64,000 nucleotides of DNA from Limnephilus marmoratus (GCA_917880885.1 OU862928.1:42086962-42150961), one strand, 5' to 3'; counted from the first letter of the stretch, positions 20,160 through 31,246 are shown. Translations and numbers: made by a program. The notes: generated by a model not told the origin, from the sequence alone.

Positions 20160-20615
20160 TCTTTTTTACATTAGCTCCACACAGGAGGCCCTGAGGAAAA
20201 TAATTCCCCTCTAGGCCTTTGTAATCTTTGGGAATGTTGTGTGGATGGTCTTTTTAGGAAAGAAGAAGAGGAAGTTCTGGGAAGGAAGAAGTTATTAGGG
20301 GTGGAAAAAAATCTGGGTATCAGGAGTGACGGACATATGAATCCATCCCTCCCACTGCGGTGCAAGGTGATGTTCCAAGAGAGTACGGCTGGAGAAACCA
20401 AAGGGACTCCCTTAACCATCCTCTCTCGATCCGGCCTGCCATGGTAGGCAGACCCATCCGCCAAAGACCAAGACCCGGAGCAACCTCACCCAATGAACCC
20501 GGATACCCCTGCTAAATCACCAAACTTACCAAACCACTTTGGGTGACCTACGGCAGAGGTATGGCTATCCAATAAATGGTTCCCGGGGCGGCGGTACCCA
20601 CACACGCCTCTCAAA
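20160..20615 (-). repeat. R2 repeat, near full length
   Basis: From the complement of the A-rich 3' end (TTTTTTACATTAGCTCCACA) to the complement of the GGCGG-TATGG start. Essentially the whole family unit is present. Confidence 0.75.
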
Positions 20616-21019
20616 TTACATTTTGGCATTCTGAAGATTAACCAAATTTCAAGTCAAACTTCCTTGGGCTGGCTGGACTTAAGACTGAAAAGAGCTTACG
20701 TAATTTGAGGACATGCTTTTTATTTGACATATATCATACTTCTAGGGAATTTTTATTCAGTAGTTCTACATTTTCACGGATCGCTTCACAAATCCGAAAC
20801 GGGCAAGAATCACAAAGTGCGGCCTTACGTACTTTAAAAATATATCTTTCACTTTTCCCTTTCTGGGGTGATCCGCTTGGAAACAAGGGTGTGATCATTT
20901 CACGGGGTTTCGGTGCGTCTCGAAGGGTTACTTTTCTATTTTTCTTTGCTTTTGGATTTTGGGTAGAACGCAAGATATATAAAAATATTTTGCACTACCT
21001 GTCATATACTTGGCGTTTC
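20616..21019. other. Unassigned sequence
   Basis: A 131-codon frame (20705-21100, plus) has no recognisable domain and runs into the adjoining R2 fragment, so I do not call a gene. Confidence 0.3.
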
Positions 21020-21165
21020 TTCTTCTTACAACAGCTCGACACAAGATGCCCCGAGGAAAACAATTTCCCTCGGCGACTATGTCAGCTTTGGGAATGCTGA
21101 ATGGAGAGTCTTTTTATGGAACGGTAGGAGGAGAGTAAGTTCTGGGAAGGGAAGAGGTATGAGTA
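21020..21165 (-). repeat. R2 repeat, 3' fragment
   Basis: Matches the 3' third of R2 in reverse (CCCGAGGAAAACAATTTCCC, GGAATGCTGAATGGAGAGTC), strongly diverged. Confidence 0.55.
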
Positions 21166-22993
21166 ATGAAATCCAAATAAATGGAATATTTCTGAACAAC
21201 TTTGAATACTAAAATATGTTTTTGCAATAATGATAATTCAGATGGCTTTCTAATTTTATAATTCGAAATAAACTTACAATTTTTTAAATATAAAAACTTC
21301 GAATTCAAACAGAAAAATGGCCCACTTTACGTTTTAACTGAAATTTCTTATTACAAAAAAGAAACACGTATTTTATTCCACTGAAGCGATTTTAGTCAAA
21401 AAATGGACCACTTTTAGTTTTCTGCGATTGATAGCGGTCCAAAAATGGACCGCATTTCCCTACCATTCGTAAAACATTTATTGTAATTATTTAAGACATT
21501 TTCTTGGCCAGCTATTTATTTTAAAACGAAGCTACTGAAATGCTTTATCTATTATGACCATAGATGTCGCGAATCAGAACTTCGTAGACTATTTTAGAAT
21601 AATGTAAAAAAGAAAATTTTTAAATGTTTTTTCCCGCCCAATATTTGATCAGCTGCTTGCGGATAAAATTAAGTCTTTTTTTCCCATAGATATGCACTTA
21701 TCATTTTCAAATATACCACAAGCTGTATATATACATACAGATATACACAGAAATCTAAAATATTCTATGTTGACTCGAATAAGTACTCCTCACGGCAGTT
21801 TCAATGTAAAAAATACGCAGGATTCGCGCGGTTATAAACTTTACGATTTTTTTTATAAGTCCGACAAATATGAGACAAACGGTAAAATACAGCTTAATTC
21901 ATATAGCACTATAATATTTTTTTTGTTTACATGTTAAAATTCGAAGGAATGATTTTTTTAACGTTGGCGAAAAATTTTAAAAAATTATCTTCTGGGAAAA
22001 CTGAGCAACCGAGGAAAATTTATTTATTTCGCGTGAACGCTCCAATGGTTTGTCCATAGAGAAGATATTGTAATGTAAAAACACCTAAGATAACACTCAA
22101 AACTTTTGGGGTAAGATATTACCCCACATCGAAAGGAGAGTGTTAATTTACTGGTAAAAATATTAATACAAACTTGTGTATACAAATTGAGTAAAACATC
22201 CCTCCAGCAGGTGCAGCCTCTTCCCGAAGCGTATTAAATAAAACAGCCCCTTATTTATATGACAACATAAGGCTCCAGCCAGTAAAGTTTATAGTGCGTA
22301 TCTCCCAAACATGATAACTTAATCTTAAACGCCGCCCGCCTACACCAAACAAACTCTTACCCTCATTTCAGAACTGCGTTACTTTCTGTATAATATTCCC
22401 ATTATGAAAAACAGGAGCTTTCTGACGGCATACTTTTGGCAAATGGGTATGCAAGGAAAAATAAAAAAGTTTTAAAATTCTTTTATTTTGCATCTTTGTG
22501 AGATTGAGGCTATATTTCAAAATCTAGAAAGCTTAGTTAGTAGAGAGCCGATGGTCTGATGGGGTGACGCGGCTTCTGTCTTCAAGAATACAAAAAGTAA
22601 ATCCATGTTCGTTTTATTTTCTTTTACGTTCACCAAAAAATTTGAATAATAGATATTTTATCAAACTAATTTACTTAAAGGAATTTATATTCTTCTTAAT
22701 TTTTTAGGTTATCTGGAAGGAGATTATATATATGTACGCCCTCGTGGTCAATGCTTATCTGTCTTGACATTGTGTTCAATTTATCATGCTGTCTAATATA
22801 GTGCCCGGGTACTTATGACGTTTTCATAAACGTTGTGTTTGTGTGTATTTTGTATTTTGTAGATTACAAGTCCATTCCGTCTTTTGTAGGTTAAAAGCCA
22901 TATGTTATATTCGTACAATGTTCTTATTTTCAGATGGTTCATTTCCTGGTATAGTTTTTTTGTGGGAGTATCTGAAGAGTTTTTTTAATAACT
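21166..22993. other. Unassigned AT-rich sequence
   Basis: Short open frames (for example 21692-21937 and 22843-23058) have no recognisable motif. No repeat or element end is seen in about 1.8 kb. This is the longest stretch with nothing identifiable. Confidence 0.4.
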
Positions 22994-23008
22994 TTGTTCA
23001 GTATTATT

Positions 23009-23230
23009 GTTATTTGTTTTTGGGGTATTATGCCGTGTTGCGCTACCTCCTCTTTTAGCCAACGTTTCGGACGGCGTAACAGTGTCCATCATCATACACA
23101 TCTGCCCTGATGATGGACACTGTAACGCTGTCCGAAACGTTGGCTAAAGGAGGAGGTAGCGCAACACGGCATAATACCCCAAAAACAAATAACAAAAATA
23201 CTTTTGGCCGTGAAAATCTAAAATCATATC
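23009..23230 (+). mobile_element. Short palindromic PLE derivative, family A, 15-bp TSD
   Basis: TSD TTGTTCAGTATTATT (22994-23008) and TTGTTCTGTATTATT (23231-23245), one mismatch. The tailed arm is on the right (32-nt tail 23199-23230). The left arm starts GTTATTTG, about five bases inside the usual end. The arms meet at about 23096. Confidence 0.85.
23102..23145 (+). ncRNA. Hammerhead ribozyme motif, tailed arm
   Basis: Core CTGATGA, stem II GGACA/TGTCC and GAAACGTTGGC are intact. The opposite arm is cut within the core: its minus strand reads GTATGATGA, so C3 is lost. Confidence 0.7.
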
Positions 23231-23245
23231 TTGTTCTGTATTATT

Positions 23246-23796
23246 TGTAAGTCGTAAGTAAGTAATGTATGTGTTTCCCCATATTTCTATTAAATAATTC
23301 TGGTGGGACTGGATTAAACTAAAGTATAAGCCCCTCTTTACCTCTGTTGGTATAAGATGAGCAATTCTACCAAATGGGATGATTTGCTGTTACCCCCCCC
23401 CCCTCTCGAATACCAAGCGAAAGGGATAACTGCACTTCAGGCTGTTAAAATCTAAATAAGATCGTCAAAATCGAAGTTTTGAATTTCCCATTTTTCTCAT
23501 CCAACACTGGAACGTTTGGATGGATTTTGTTGCCAACTATATTGATCTATGTCTGTATTTTTATTAAAGTACATTGTCTAGTCTGTATAGAGTGATTCCA
23601 TTATCGCGGGTGCAACAACTACAATAATTTTTTTCATTGGTAAACTAACGTTTAAGACAAAAATTTTATGCATAGCACAAAGGTTAATAATTATTATAAG
23701 CAATAATTATCAGCCTGAAACACTCATCTATATTGAAAAAATCTTCCGAGAAAAGATACATGCCGGACGGGATTATAACTAACCCATTTAAACATT
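23246..23796. other. Unassigned sequence
   Basis: A C run at about 23393-23402 is the only notable feature. Confidence 0.35.
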
Positions 23797-23890
23797 ACCA
23801 TTAGCTTCTTCTAACACAGCAAACTTATTTTGTGGTACCATTTTGATTTAAATTAATAAATTACTTCGTTTTTACCACTTTTATTGTTTA

Positions 23891-23937
23891 CAAAACCGAC
23901 ATGTTTCGTCAGCAAAGCTGACTTCTTCAGGGTTTTG
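23891..23937 (-). ncRNA. Hammerhead ribozyme, family B, minus arm
   Basis: Same structure as 23958-24004 on the opposite strand: stem I CAAAACC/GGTTTTG, core CTGAAGA, stem II GTCAGC/GCTGAC, GAA, stem III ACATGT, cleavage after C. Confidence 0.85.
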
Positions 23938-23957
23938 AAAGAACAGAACAGTTCTGT

Positions 23958-24004
23958 CAAAACCCTGAAGAAGTCAGCTTTGCTGACGAAACATGTCGGT
24001 TTTG
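23958..24004 (+). ncRNA. Hammerhead ribozyme, family B, plus arm
   Basis: The best-formed ribozyme in the window. Stem I is seven pairs (CAAAACC 23958-23964 with GGTTTTG 23998-24004). The core is CTGAAGA (fits CUGANGA) at 23965-23971. Stem II GTCAGC/GCTGAC has a TTT loop. GAA follows, then stem III ACATGT (two pairs, AT loop) and C at 23997. Cleavage is predicted between 23997 and 23998. It matches the type I hammerheads described for PLEs. Confidence 0.88.
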
Positions 24005-24059
24005 TAAACAATAAAAGTGGTAAAAACGAAGTAATTTATTAATTTAAATAACCATTAGC

Positions 24060-24714
24060 GTTAGACGTTAATTAAGGAAAGCTAATAAAACATCTAAATT
24101 CTGTTGTTTTCGCAAACGCTAGTTCCATAAACACGTTGTTTTAGTTGCTGCATTGTTAGCTCCCGAGTCAAGTTAGTCAGGTTGCACGGAACGCTCAAAT
24201 GGATTAATGTAATTCCGATTTATTTACATACGCTTGTGTGTTTCCTGTTGAAGTAGTTTGTCAGTGGTCGTAAGACTGAATTATCTTTGATGAGATTGTT
24301 ATCCTCCGTAGAATTGTAGGTAAATGTTATTTAAGGCAATAGTATTGTATAAATTTCTTGATGACTTACACTTTTCTTTGACTCCACATGGATTATGATC
24401 TACGACGACTCGGTCCCTGGGAGCTAAAACACTCCTACTTTGCTTGAAAAAGAGGGGAGATTAAAGAATCACATGGTATTTATAAAAATGCTAGCAAAAA
24501 GGACCAAAACAATCAAAATAAACAACACTTAACTGTCAAAAAGACATGACTGATGAATAGGTATCTATTTTACCATCTGATGATTATTTACTACATAGAA
24601 CACATAACAGGGGTTCAGCGCCGAACCATTTTTCACAATATTAAATTTATAATACTCTTGTGAATATTTAACGCTCTTGTAAAAACTTCCTTCTTTGTCA
24701 AAAAATCAATATTA
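24060..24714. other. Unassigned sequence
   Basis: No recognisable gene or repeat. Confidence 0.35.
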
Positions 24715-25045
24715 ATCCCTGGTGGGTAGAAATCTGGGGATCAATGTGTCCAGGAGTGATGGACGTATGAATTCATACCTCCCACTGCGGTGCAAGGCGA
24801 TGTTCCGAGAAAGCACAGCTTGAAAAGTCAAAGGGACTCCCTCAACCATTCTCTCCCGATACGGCCTAACATGCAGTTTTTAGGCAGACGCATCCGCCGC
24901 CAAGAAAACCTTACCCCATGAACCCGGGGACCCCTTATAAGTCACCAAACATAGCAAATCACTTGGGGTGACCTGTGACAGAGGTATTGGTTATCCAATA
25001 AAAGGTTCCGGGGCGGCGGTACCCATACCGCCTCCCAAATTGAGG
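24715..25045 (-). repeat. R2 repeat, 5' two thirds
   Basis: Contains the inverted GGCGG-ACC-ATACC start and the GGTGCAAGGCGATGTTCCGA segment. The A-rich 3' end is missing. Confidence 0.7.
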
Positions 25046-25448
25046 TATTATTATTGTACACCGTTATCGGTCGGTTTGTGATTTTATATATTTGTAATTT
25101 TTAATTTTTCCCTTTGTTTTGTAAGAAATATTTGCGTCGCTGCAATGACTTTTTCCAATTATTTATCCTACGTCTGCGCACCAAAATTTCTGAAAAACTT
25201 TAAGCTTTACAAATCACTCTGTCACTCTCATTTTAGAATAAATAAAAAACTACCGGACATCAGAAACCCTATCCATTATGATTCAATATATGAAAAGCAT
25301 CAAAACCATTCGGCTCATATTACTTACTACACGTGTTGCATAGTCAAAATTAGCTCACATTCTATCTGGCTCACATCAACAAGTTTAAAAATATTGCATT
25401 TTCTATCAAAATTACTAACGAACAAAATGTTAGGACTATCTCTACATC

Positions 25449-25812
25449 TCTACATATTATAAATTAAAGTCCTCCGCCGCGTCTGTCTGTTCGCGTTAAA
25501 CTTGAAAACTACTGAACGGATTTTCATGCGGTTTTCACCAATAGATAGAGTGAATAATGAAGAGGTTAATGTATATAATTTATCAAAGTTTTGTGTAAAT
25601 TGGTTGACATATACAATATATAAAGGAGAATGTCTTAAATGGTGGACGAGCGGGATGGCAAGCAGACGGTATGGATTTGATTTGCATGCAAATCTACAGT
25701 TTTATGCCGAGGTTGATGAAACTTTTCACACGCGACTTTCAAAACAAGAGGAAGGTTACGGTCTACATTTGATTCTGTAAAAAATCCGGGCATCGCCGGG
25801 GACTTCAGCTAG
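25449..25812 (+). mobile_element. Nonautonomous Helitron H4
   Basis: Begins TCTACATATTATAAATTAAA and ends GACTTCAGCTAG before T. A CCGG/CCGG short stem (GGGCATCGCCGGGG) sits about 10 nt before CTAG, as expected for a Helitron 3' end. The segment ACGGATTTTCATGCGGTTTT is shared with H3. The 92-codon frame inside is not a known protein. Confidence 0.7.
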
Positions 25813-26167
25813 TAACTACTAATGTGGAGTTAGGAAGAACCTTAGTTGATTTAGGTAGTTCAGAGTGAGACAACAATAGATTAGCCTTCAAAATAGAGCA
25901 GCGCGATCTCACTAAGCCTCTTTTTACACCAGACCATCATCCAAGTTAGATACAAGCGTGTCTGATTTTGATAAAGAGGCAGATCAATGACTATCTGGTA
26001 CAATTTGATGGCACCCACCCCATTAAATACTCCATTGAAATGTTTGGAGTAGGTATATCAGACCTTGGAGAAGTATCGGAATTCCATAGAAGCCGAGTAA
26101 ATCTGACTTCCAAGAAACTGGGCTTGGAAACTTGTAAAGGGCTAGCAGATTCTTCAATTGTGATAAT
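25813..26167. other. Unassigned sequence
   Basis: Nothing recognised. Confidence 0.35.
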
Positions 26168-26635
26168 TCACAATTTGGGAGGCGGGTATGGGTGCCGCTC
26201 CCCCGGGAAACCAACACCTTTCCTTTTATTGGATAACCAACACCTCTGCCATAGGTCACTCCAAGTGGTTCGCTACGTTTGGTGACTTAGCAGAGGTGCC
26301 CGGGTCCATGGGGTGAGGTTTGTCCCGGGTGTTGGCGGCGGATGCGTCTGCCCACCAGCTGCATGGTAGGCCGGATCGGAAGAGAGTGGTTGAGGAAGTC
26401 CTTCTGACTTCTCCAGCTATACTCTCTCGAAACATTGCCGTATTGGATTTATACGTCCTTCACTCCTGGACAATCCGACCCCCAGATTCCTACACACCTC
26501 TTATAACTCTTTCCTTTCCAGAACTTCCTCTTCCTTCTTTCCTAAAAAAACCTCCACACAGCATCGCCAAAGATGACACAGGCCCTCAGGGGAATTATTT
26601 TCCTCAGGGCCTCCTGAGCGGAGCTAATGTAAAAA
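26168..26635 (+). repeat. R2 repeat, full-length reference copy
   Basis: Runs from TTGGGAGGCGGGTATGG to GGAGCTAATGTAAAAAA, about 468 bp, and gives the clearest view of the family. It contains internal short inverted segments but no terminal repeats and no recognisable pol III boxes. Confidence 0.75.
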
Positions 26636-26644
26636 AAGCTGCTA

Positions 26645-26990
26645 ACCATGTACAAATCTTAAATACACCCGTCAACTGAATTTGGGAGCCACCCCTGGGC
26701 TGGAGCTCCAAAATACTTGATAACTCCACTTAATTTTGAGCAAAAGATGGCGGTTCACCTGATTGGCAAGCCGTTGTTAACAGACCGATTGCCATCTCTA
26801 ATGCACAGACATGCTGAGTCTGTACAAATCTGAAGTACACTACAATTGAATTTGGGAGCCACCTCTAGACTGGAGCCTCAAAATACTTGATATACCTACT
26901 TGCTTTTGAATAAAGAAGAACGATCCGTTGTTAACAGACCGATTACCATCTCTAATGCACTGAGTCTGTTCTATAGGAGCTAATGGAGTC
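26645..26990. repeat. Tandem pair, unit about 171 bp
   Basis: TGTACAAATCTTAAATACAC (26649) and TGTACAAATCTGAAGTACAC (26820) start two units that share TTTGGGAGCCACC, CTCAAAATACTTGATA and GTTGTTAACAGACCGATT. The second unit is shorter at its end. Confidence 0.7.
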
Positions 26991-27029
26991 TGCAATAAGG
27001 GGCTAGCAGCATTGATTTCCAGTGCAACG

Positions 27030-27372
27030 GTGCATGATGTTGGCTTCTCGAAAACGGTCTGTTTCTTTGACTCGTTTTTATGTAAGTCGGCTCCTATGTC
27101 GATCAAGTTATCGGCATCTGCTTTTCATCCTTCATATAACCCTCTTCACAACGCTGCCTAACCGGGAGGCGACATAGTTTTTCCCTGTCTGTACATCTGA
27201 GGAATCACATTACAAGATATATTAGTCGGCACAAATAAATTGGTCTATCAATCAATAAGCAAAATTCAGAGAACAGTTCATTAAAACTCTAATACTGATA
27301 CTAAATAGCATTGGCGCAGCCGATAGGATAGGATATAATGAAATTGTTATGAAAATTTCAACAATTTATTTA
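27030..27372 (+). repeat. Diverged duplication, copy 1
   Basis: GATGTTGGCTTC, GGCATCT, ATCCTTCATATAA and CATTGGCGCAGCCGATAGGA are repeated in the same order at 27727-28068. Confidence 0.65.
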
Positions 27373-27382
27373 TTTATTTTTA

Positions 27383-27725
27383 TATGAATACCTCACAAAA
27401 GTCTCAGCTGCTCCCGTCTGGAACCAGTGAGACTATGGCATCCCCAATTGGGGTATGTTGTGAGGCTGAACGTAGTGGGAAGGGGAAGGAGGCGGGGAAG
27501 AGGAAGGTGGGGAAGAACCTGGCTATTCAGATCTGGTCATCAAACACGGTTAAAGCCATTTCAAGCAACGTTTCAATTCTGAATGGTGGTCTTACACCAT
27601 GGCGATACTGAGAGTATCTTCCACTCTGGAACATGCCGCAAATATTCATCCCATCGTGGAATTCTATCACGTGACCGCCGGATTGTAAGTCAAGAGTCTT
27701 AGCCCTAGACCACGCCGTTCGTCAA
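27383..27725 (-). mobile_element. SINE S1 between the two duplicated blocks
   Basis: From GCTGCTCCCGTCTGGAACCA through GGTATGTTGTGAGGCTGA to the tRNA-like head (GTCAAGAGTCTTAGCCCTAG). It occupies exactly the gap between the repeats at 27030 and 27727. Confidence 0.75.
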
Positions 27726-27726
27726 A

Positions 27727-28068
27727 TTGATGTTGGCTTCACAGGTCAACAGGTCGTTTCTTCCACTCTTTTTTGTGTAAATCGGCTCTTATGTGGATCG
27801 AGCTACGGGCATCTATTTATCATCCTTCATATAATCCACTTCACATAAGGACATAGTCCCCCAGTCGTTACACCTGTAAGGACAGGGGCGCTCTTGTGAG
27901 CTATCACATAAAAAAGGTTAAGAGTATTCATTAAATTTGTGCATAAAATTATAAATAACATTAAGAGAACAACAGTACACATAAACTCTAAGACTAATAC
28001 AAAATAACATTGGCGCAGCCGATAGGAAAAGATAGGATTCCATGGTCATAGAACTTTCAACAATTTAT
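27727..28068 (+). repeat. Diverged duplication, copy 2
   Basis: Partner of 27030-27372; ends with CAACAATTTATCTG matching CAACAATTTATTTA. Confidence 0.65.
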
Positions 28069-28835
28069 CTGTTAACTGAAGACCAAATATGGGAAATAGA
28101 TTCAATTTAGATTTAAGTCACGAAGACAAATAAGTTTGCTGATCAAATCAATAATTCTAATATAACTAGAAACGTGACCAAATTCCTGGAAAAAAAGAAC
28201 AATTCAAAAGAAAACAGAAAAGGGTACAAAAATTCTTGAAAATCATAGTTAAACAATTCCCAGGAGATTACAACACTAAAGACCAACAAGAAAAGAGAAA
28301 AACAAAATTCTTCGAACCGATAGAGGTAGATAATTGAAAATACAACGTTTGGAGTTCAAAAGATTCTTGAAAATCAAATAAAACAACAGTTAAATAATTC
28401 CTAAGAGATTACACCAACACTGAATACCCCTGCTCTAGAACGTTCTGATGACCTGATGTATAAATAAACAGACTTACAAAAGCGCTATTATTGTTTTGGA
28501 TCTGGAGTAGACCATAATTTATTCCCCCCGTCAAAGTTAGGAGCAGTTTACTTAGGAACAATGTTATTGTACCAAAATACCATCCAGCTTTGGGGCCAGT
28601 GGGTATAGAGTGCAATGTGTGCACGTCTTGGAAGAAATAACATGAGATCTTCTGATATTATCGGAATATTGGCCAACTGAACCTAATTTCACTTTATCTC
28701 TAAGTTAAAAGTAACCAATGCGAAACAAAATGTGGACAAAAATCTTGCTTGAATTGACTGAATTAATTTTATTTCTATCTTTTTTTTTGTTTTGATACAA
28801 TATTTTACATTTTATAGTAAGTATAATTTAATGCC
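28069..28835. other. Unassigned; short internal duplication
   Basis: ATTCTTGAAAATCA...AACAATTCCCAGGAGATTAC (28229) recurs in altered form at about 28361-28410. Otherwise nothing is recognised. Confidence 0.35.
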
Positions 28836-28839
28836 TATA

Positions 28840-29205
28840 TTGTCTTTGACGATGCTGCGTGGAGGGTAAAAGAAATAATGGAGAGGAAGATCTGGGAAGG
28901 AAAAGTGTGTGAGAGGTGGAAGAAGAATCTAAGGGTCAGTGTGTCCAGGAGTGACGGGCGTATGAATCTATCCCTCCCACTGCAGTGCAAGGCGATGTTC
29001 CGAGCTGGGATAAAAAGGTCTTCCTCAAGCAGTCTCTCCCGATTCGACCCGCGACACAATACTCGTGCAAACGCATCTGATGCAAACATCTAGACAAACC
29101 TCACCCGTGAACCCGGGTACCTCTATTAAGTCACCAAACGTAACCATTTGGGACCTATGGCAGAGATGTTCCTTATTCAATAAATGGTTTCCATACCCGC
29201 CTAGT
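28840..29205 (-). repeat. R2 repeat, truncated
   Basis: From the complement of GGCGATTTTTCC-like 3' sequence (GATGCTGCGTGGAGGGT) to the complement of the 5' start (CCATACCCGCC). Confidence 0.65.
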
Positions 29206-29444
29206 GTTTCGTGTTTATGTGTTATTCTTTTATGTTATATTTTATTGAAATATTGCCTTTTTTGTTCTTTGTTACATACATCTTTTAATTTTGCATCAGA
29301 TTTTTTTTTAAATTTTCTCTTTGAAAGATTGTTGAAGGCTTTTATTGCCTGGTATTTATGGTGTTTTTGTTCAAAGCTTGTTTTTACCAGAGTTTTTTTT
29401 AAATATTTTTTTGTCTAACTGGTATATTAAAGGTACTATCTTTA
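29206..29444. other. Unassigned T-rich sequence
   Basis: The 117-codon frame at 29065-29418 straddles the R2 end and T-rich sequence and is not credible. Confidence 0.4.
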
Positions 29445-29733
29445 TCTTTACTAAGCATAAAATGAAGTCACTTACGCTGTATGTGCGCTTAGCTTTTAAA
29501 CTACGCAACGGATTTTCATGCGGTTTTCACCGATAGATAGAGTGATTCATGGGGAAGTTTTTTAAGTATATAATTTGTCTAGGTTTTGTGTAAATTGTTT
29601 GAAATACCTAATATATCTGGCCAAGTGGCAGCGGGCAGCGAGCAGCGAGCAGCGTGGTGTGGATTTGATTTAACAGATGGCGTTGGTTATAAAGGTTTCG
29701 TTTGCCACTGCGACGTGTTGCCGGGTCTGCTAG
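29445..29733 (+). mobile_element. Nonautonomous Helitron H3
   Basis: TC start (TCTTTACTAAGCATAAAATG) and 3' end GCCGGGTCTGCTAG before T. A CAGCGGGCAGCGAGCAGCG repeat sits in the middle. The copy at 51228-51499 has the same plan. Confidence 0.75.
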
Positions 29734-30413
29734 TTAACTATATTTTTCAATCGCACGTCCCCACTGAATACGTTTTATTAATTAACACAAAATTATTTTT
29801 ATTTCTAAAAATAATATATGAATTCATATTTCATCACTTTTCAAAAACAGTTTTCGGTTACGTTCAGAAATATCCTATTTATTTTCATTTGATTGCAAAG
29901 CGGAAATAATGTGAACATCTGACAAAATATGTCGCAGGTCTGAAGGGTTAAACAGAAAAACCCCAGTTATTTTATGTCACAATCACAAAGACAAGCACAC
30001 CTTGATGAAAAACGAAAACGTACAAAAAGACAGCCAGCAGCATAATTTAGTTGGCGGTGGAATGACTACTGACTACAGTCTGCAGTCAGTGTTGGCTTTT
30101 CGCAAACACCGCGTGAGCTAAAACAACTAACAACTTTACCTAGTTGCCAGAATTGGCTTTAATACTTAATGAGGTTGCATACATTGGAATACACTGAACT
30201 AGATTGGTTTGTAATTGCTGAAAATAGCAAACATCGTTTTTCTTTTTAGTTTTTCTTTATTTATTGCTTTGAATGTATTTAGTTCTGAAACAGTTTGAAA
30301 GCTACACCTATGTTCCGAAGTCCATCATTCATTCATGTATTCCTTTGTCTTCCTCCTTTCCTAAAAAATCTCAACAAGGAAAAGAAGAAGATTTTTTCCT
30401 ACCTACATGGAAC
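29734..30413. other. Mostly unassigned; one dispersed repeat
   Basis: TCAAAAACAGTTTTCGGTTA and TTCAGAAAT (about 29838) are found inverted at about 59740-59790, so some of this is a dispersed repeat. There is no gene. Confidence 0.35.
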
Positions 30414-30517
30414 ACAAACAATGTCATACTTTTGAATGTAGCTATAACTTTGTGGTTATCCATTATAGATAAATGAAACAATTTAACTTTGTTTGAACCA
30501 CTTCTATATTTGAGTAA

Positions 30518-30556
30518 ATCCAACCGGTTTCGGAACGACCGTTCCTTCTTCAGGGC
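30518..30556 (-). ncRNA. Hammerhead ribozyme motif, family C, tailed arm
   Basis: The minus strand reads CTGAAGA, then stem II GGAACG/CGTTCC, GAA, stem III ACCGGT, then T and GGATTT. Stem I is short (CC/GG). The core is intact. Confidence 0.65.
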
Positions 30557-30607
30557 AAACGTATACGTAAAAAAATACGCAACAAAAACGTATACGCAAT
30601 CGTATAC

Positions 30608-30646
30608 GCCTTGAAGAAGGAACGGTCGTTCCGAAACCGGTCGGAT
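30608..30646 (+). ncRNA. Hammerhead motif with C3 mutated, family C, untailed arm
   Basis: Same layout as the minus arm, but the core reads TTGAAGA where CTGAAGA is needed, so it is predicted inactive. Stem II and the GAAACCGGTC segment are conserved. Confidence 0.6.
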
Positions 30647-30841
30647 TTACCTAAATATATAAGTGGTTCAAACAAAGTTAAATTGTTTCATTTACAAACA
30701 ATATCGCACAAAACTCTAAAATTACCTACTTGTTGGGTTGAAAAATCGGTCATTGACAGCTCGCAATCGAAATATCGTAATTAATCGCAAAATTCCTAAT
30801 TTATGAACTCAAAAGTGTCGGTAACTGTGACGTATAGTTTT

Positions 30842-31055
30842 TGTTAAAATATACAATGTAATACATTATTTTAACAATAATAATATTGGTTTAAGGGTTG
30901 GCAACATTTTGTATGTGGCAACCCATTTTAGTTCTTTTGTTTTTTCTCTGTGCTCCAAGAGTTCTTCTCTTGTTTTCATGTAATACGTACATCTTAAAAT
31001 AAAACCAGTTATTAAAGTGTTATATTTCTTTTTATTAACTCAGTAGATTACAACA
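30842..31055 (+). repeat. copia 5' LTR
   Basis: TGTTAAAATATACAATGTAA ... GTAGATTACAACA. Differs from the 3' LTR at a few bases (for example ATTTTGTATG versus ATTTTTTATG). Confidence 0.95.
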
Positions 31056-31070
31056 GGTTATGGTGCCCAG
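31056..31070 (+). other. copia primer-binding site
   Basis: GGTTATGGTGCCCAG directly follows the LTR and resembles the internal initiator-tRNA-Met complement used by copia-type elements. Confidence 0.6.
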
Positions 31071-31246
31071 ACACATAAACCTTGATTTATAATATAATAC
31101 ATGCTGAGTTGTGGATAACTGCTGCAAATTTGATTGACCGGCGAATTGAGGTTAAGTTGACACCACGCCGCGTACATCACTTCATTTTTTGCAGCAGGAA
31201 GGCAAAAAGAAATAAAAAAAACATCTTGTTAAGTGTAGTGATCAAG

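Larger units (their letters stand above)
23806..24050 (-). mobile_element. Palindromic hammerhead element, PLE-type family B, 9-bp TSD
   Basis: Arms of about 95 bp face each other around 23948; by eye the inverted repeat is essentially perfect. The sequence is unrelated to family A, but the plan is the same: two hammerheads, one arm (left) with a 40-nt tail (23806-23845), and TSD ACCATTAGC at 23797-23805 and 24051-24059. Noncoding. Confidence 0.8.
30423..30693 (-). mobile_element. Palindromic hammerhead element, PLE-type family C, 9-bp TSD
   Basis: Arms of about 90 bp (30471-30558 and about 30606-30693) flank a spacer of AAACG/GTATACG repeats. Same plan as families A and B: one arm has a 48-nt tail (left, 30423-30470) and ACAAACAAT repeats at 30414-30422 and 30694-30702. 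No coding capacity. Confidence 0.75.

Noticed and set aside
20705..21100. 131-codon open frame
   Set aside because: Runs into an R2 repeat, no recognisable domain, no sign of codon bias distinct from the surroundings.
23000..23230. CRISPR-like array of repeated inverted motifs
   Set aside because: Copies are dispersed, inverted and TSD-flanked in a eukaryotic context; there are no regular spacers.
23393..23402. C homopolymer (also at 53932-53942)
   Set aside because: Simple runs, one in a LINE 3' UTR; no further structure around them.
25145..25462. 105-codon open frame as host gene
   Set aside because: No recognisable motif, and it runs up to the start of Helitron H4 in AT-rich DNA.
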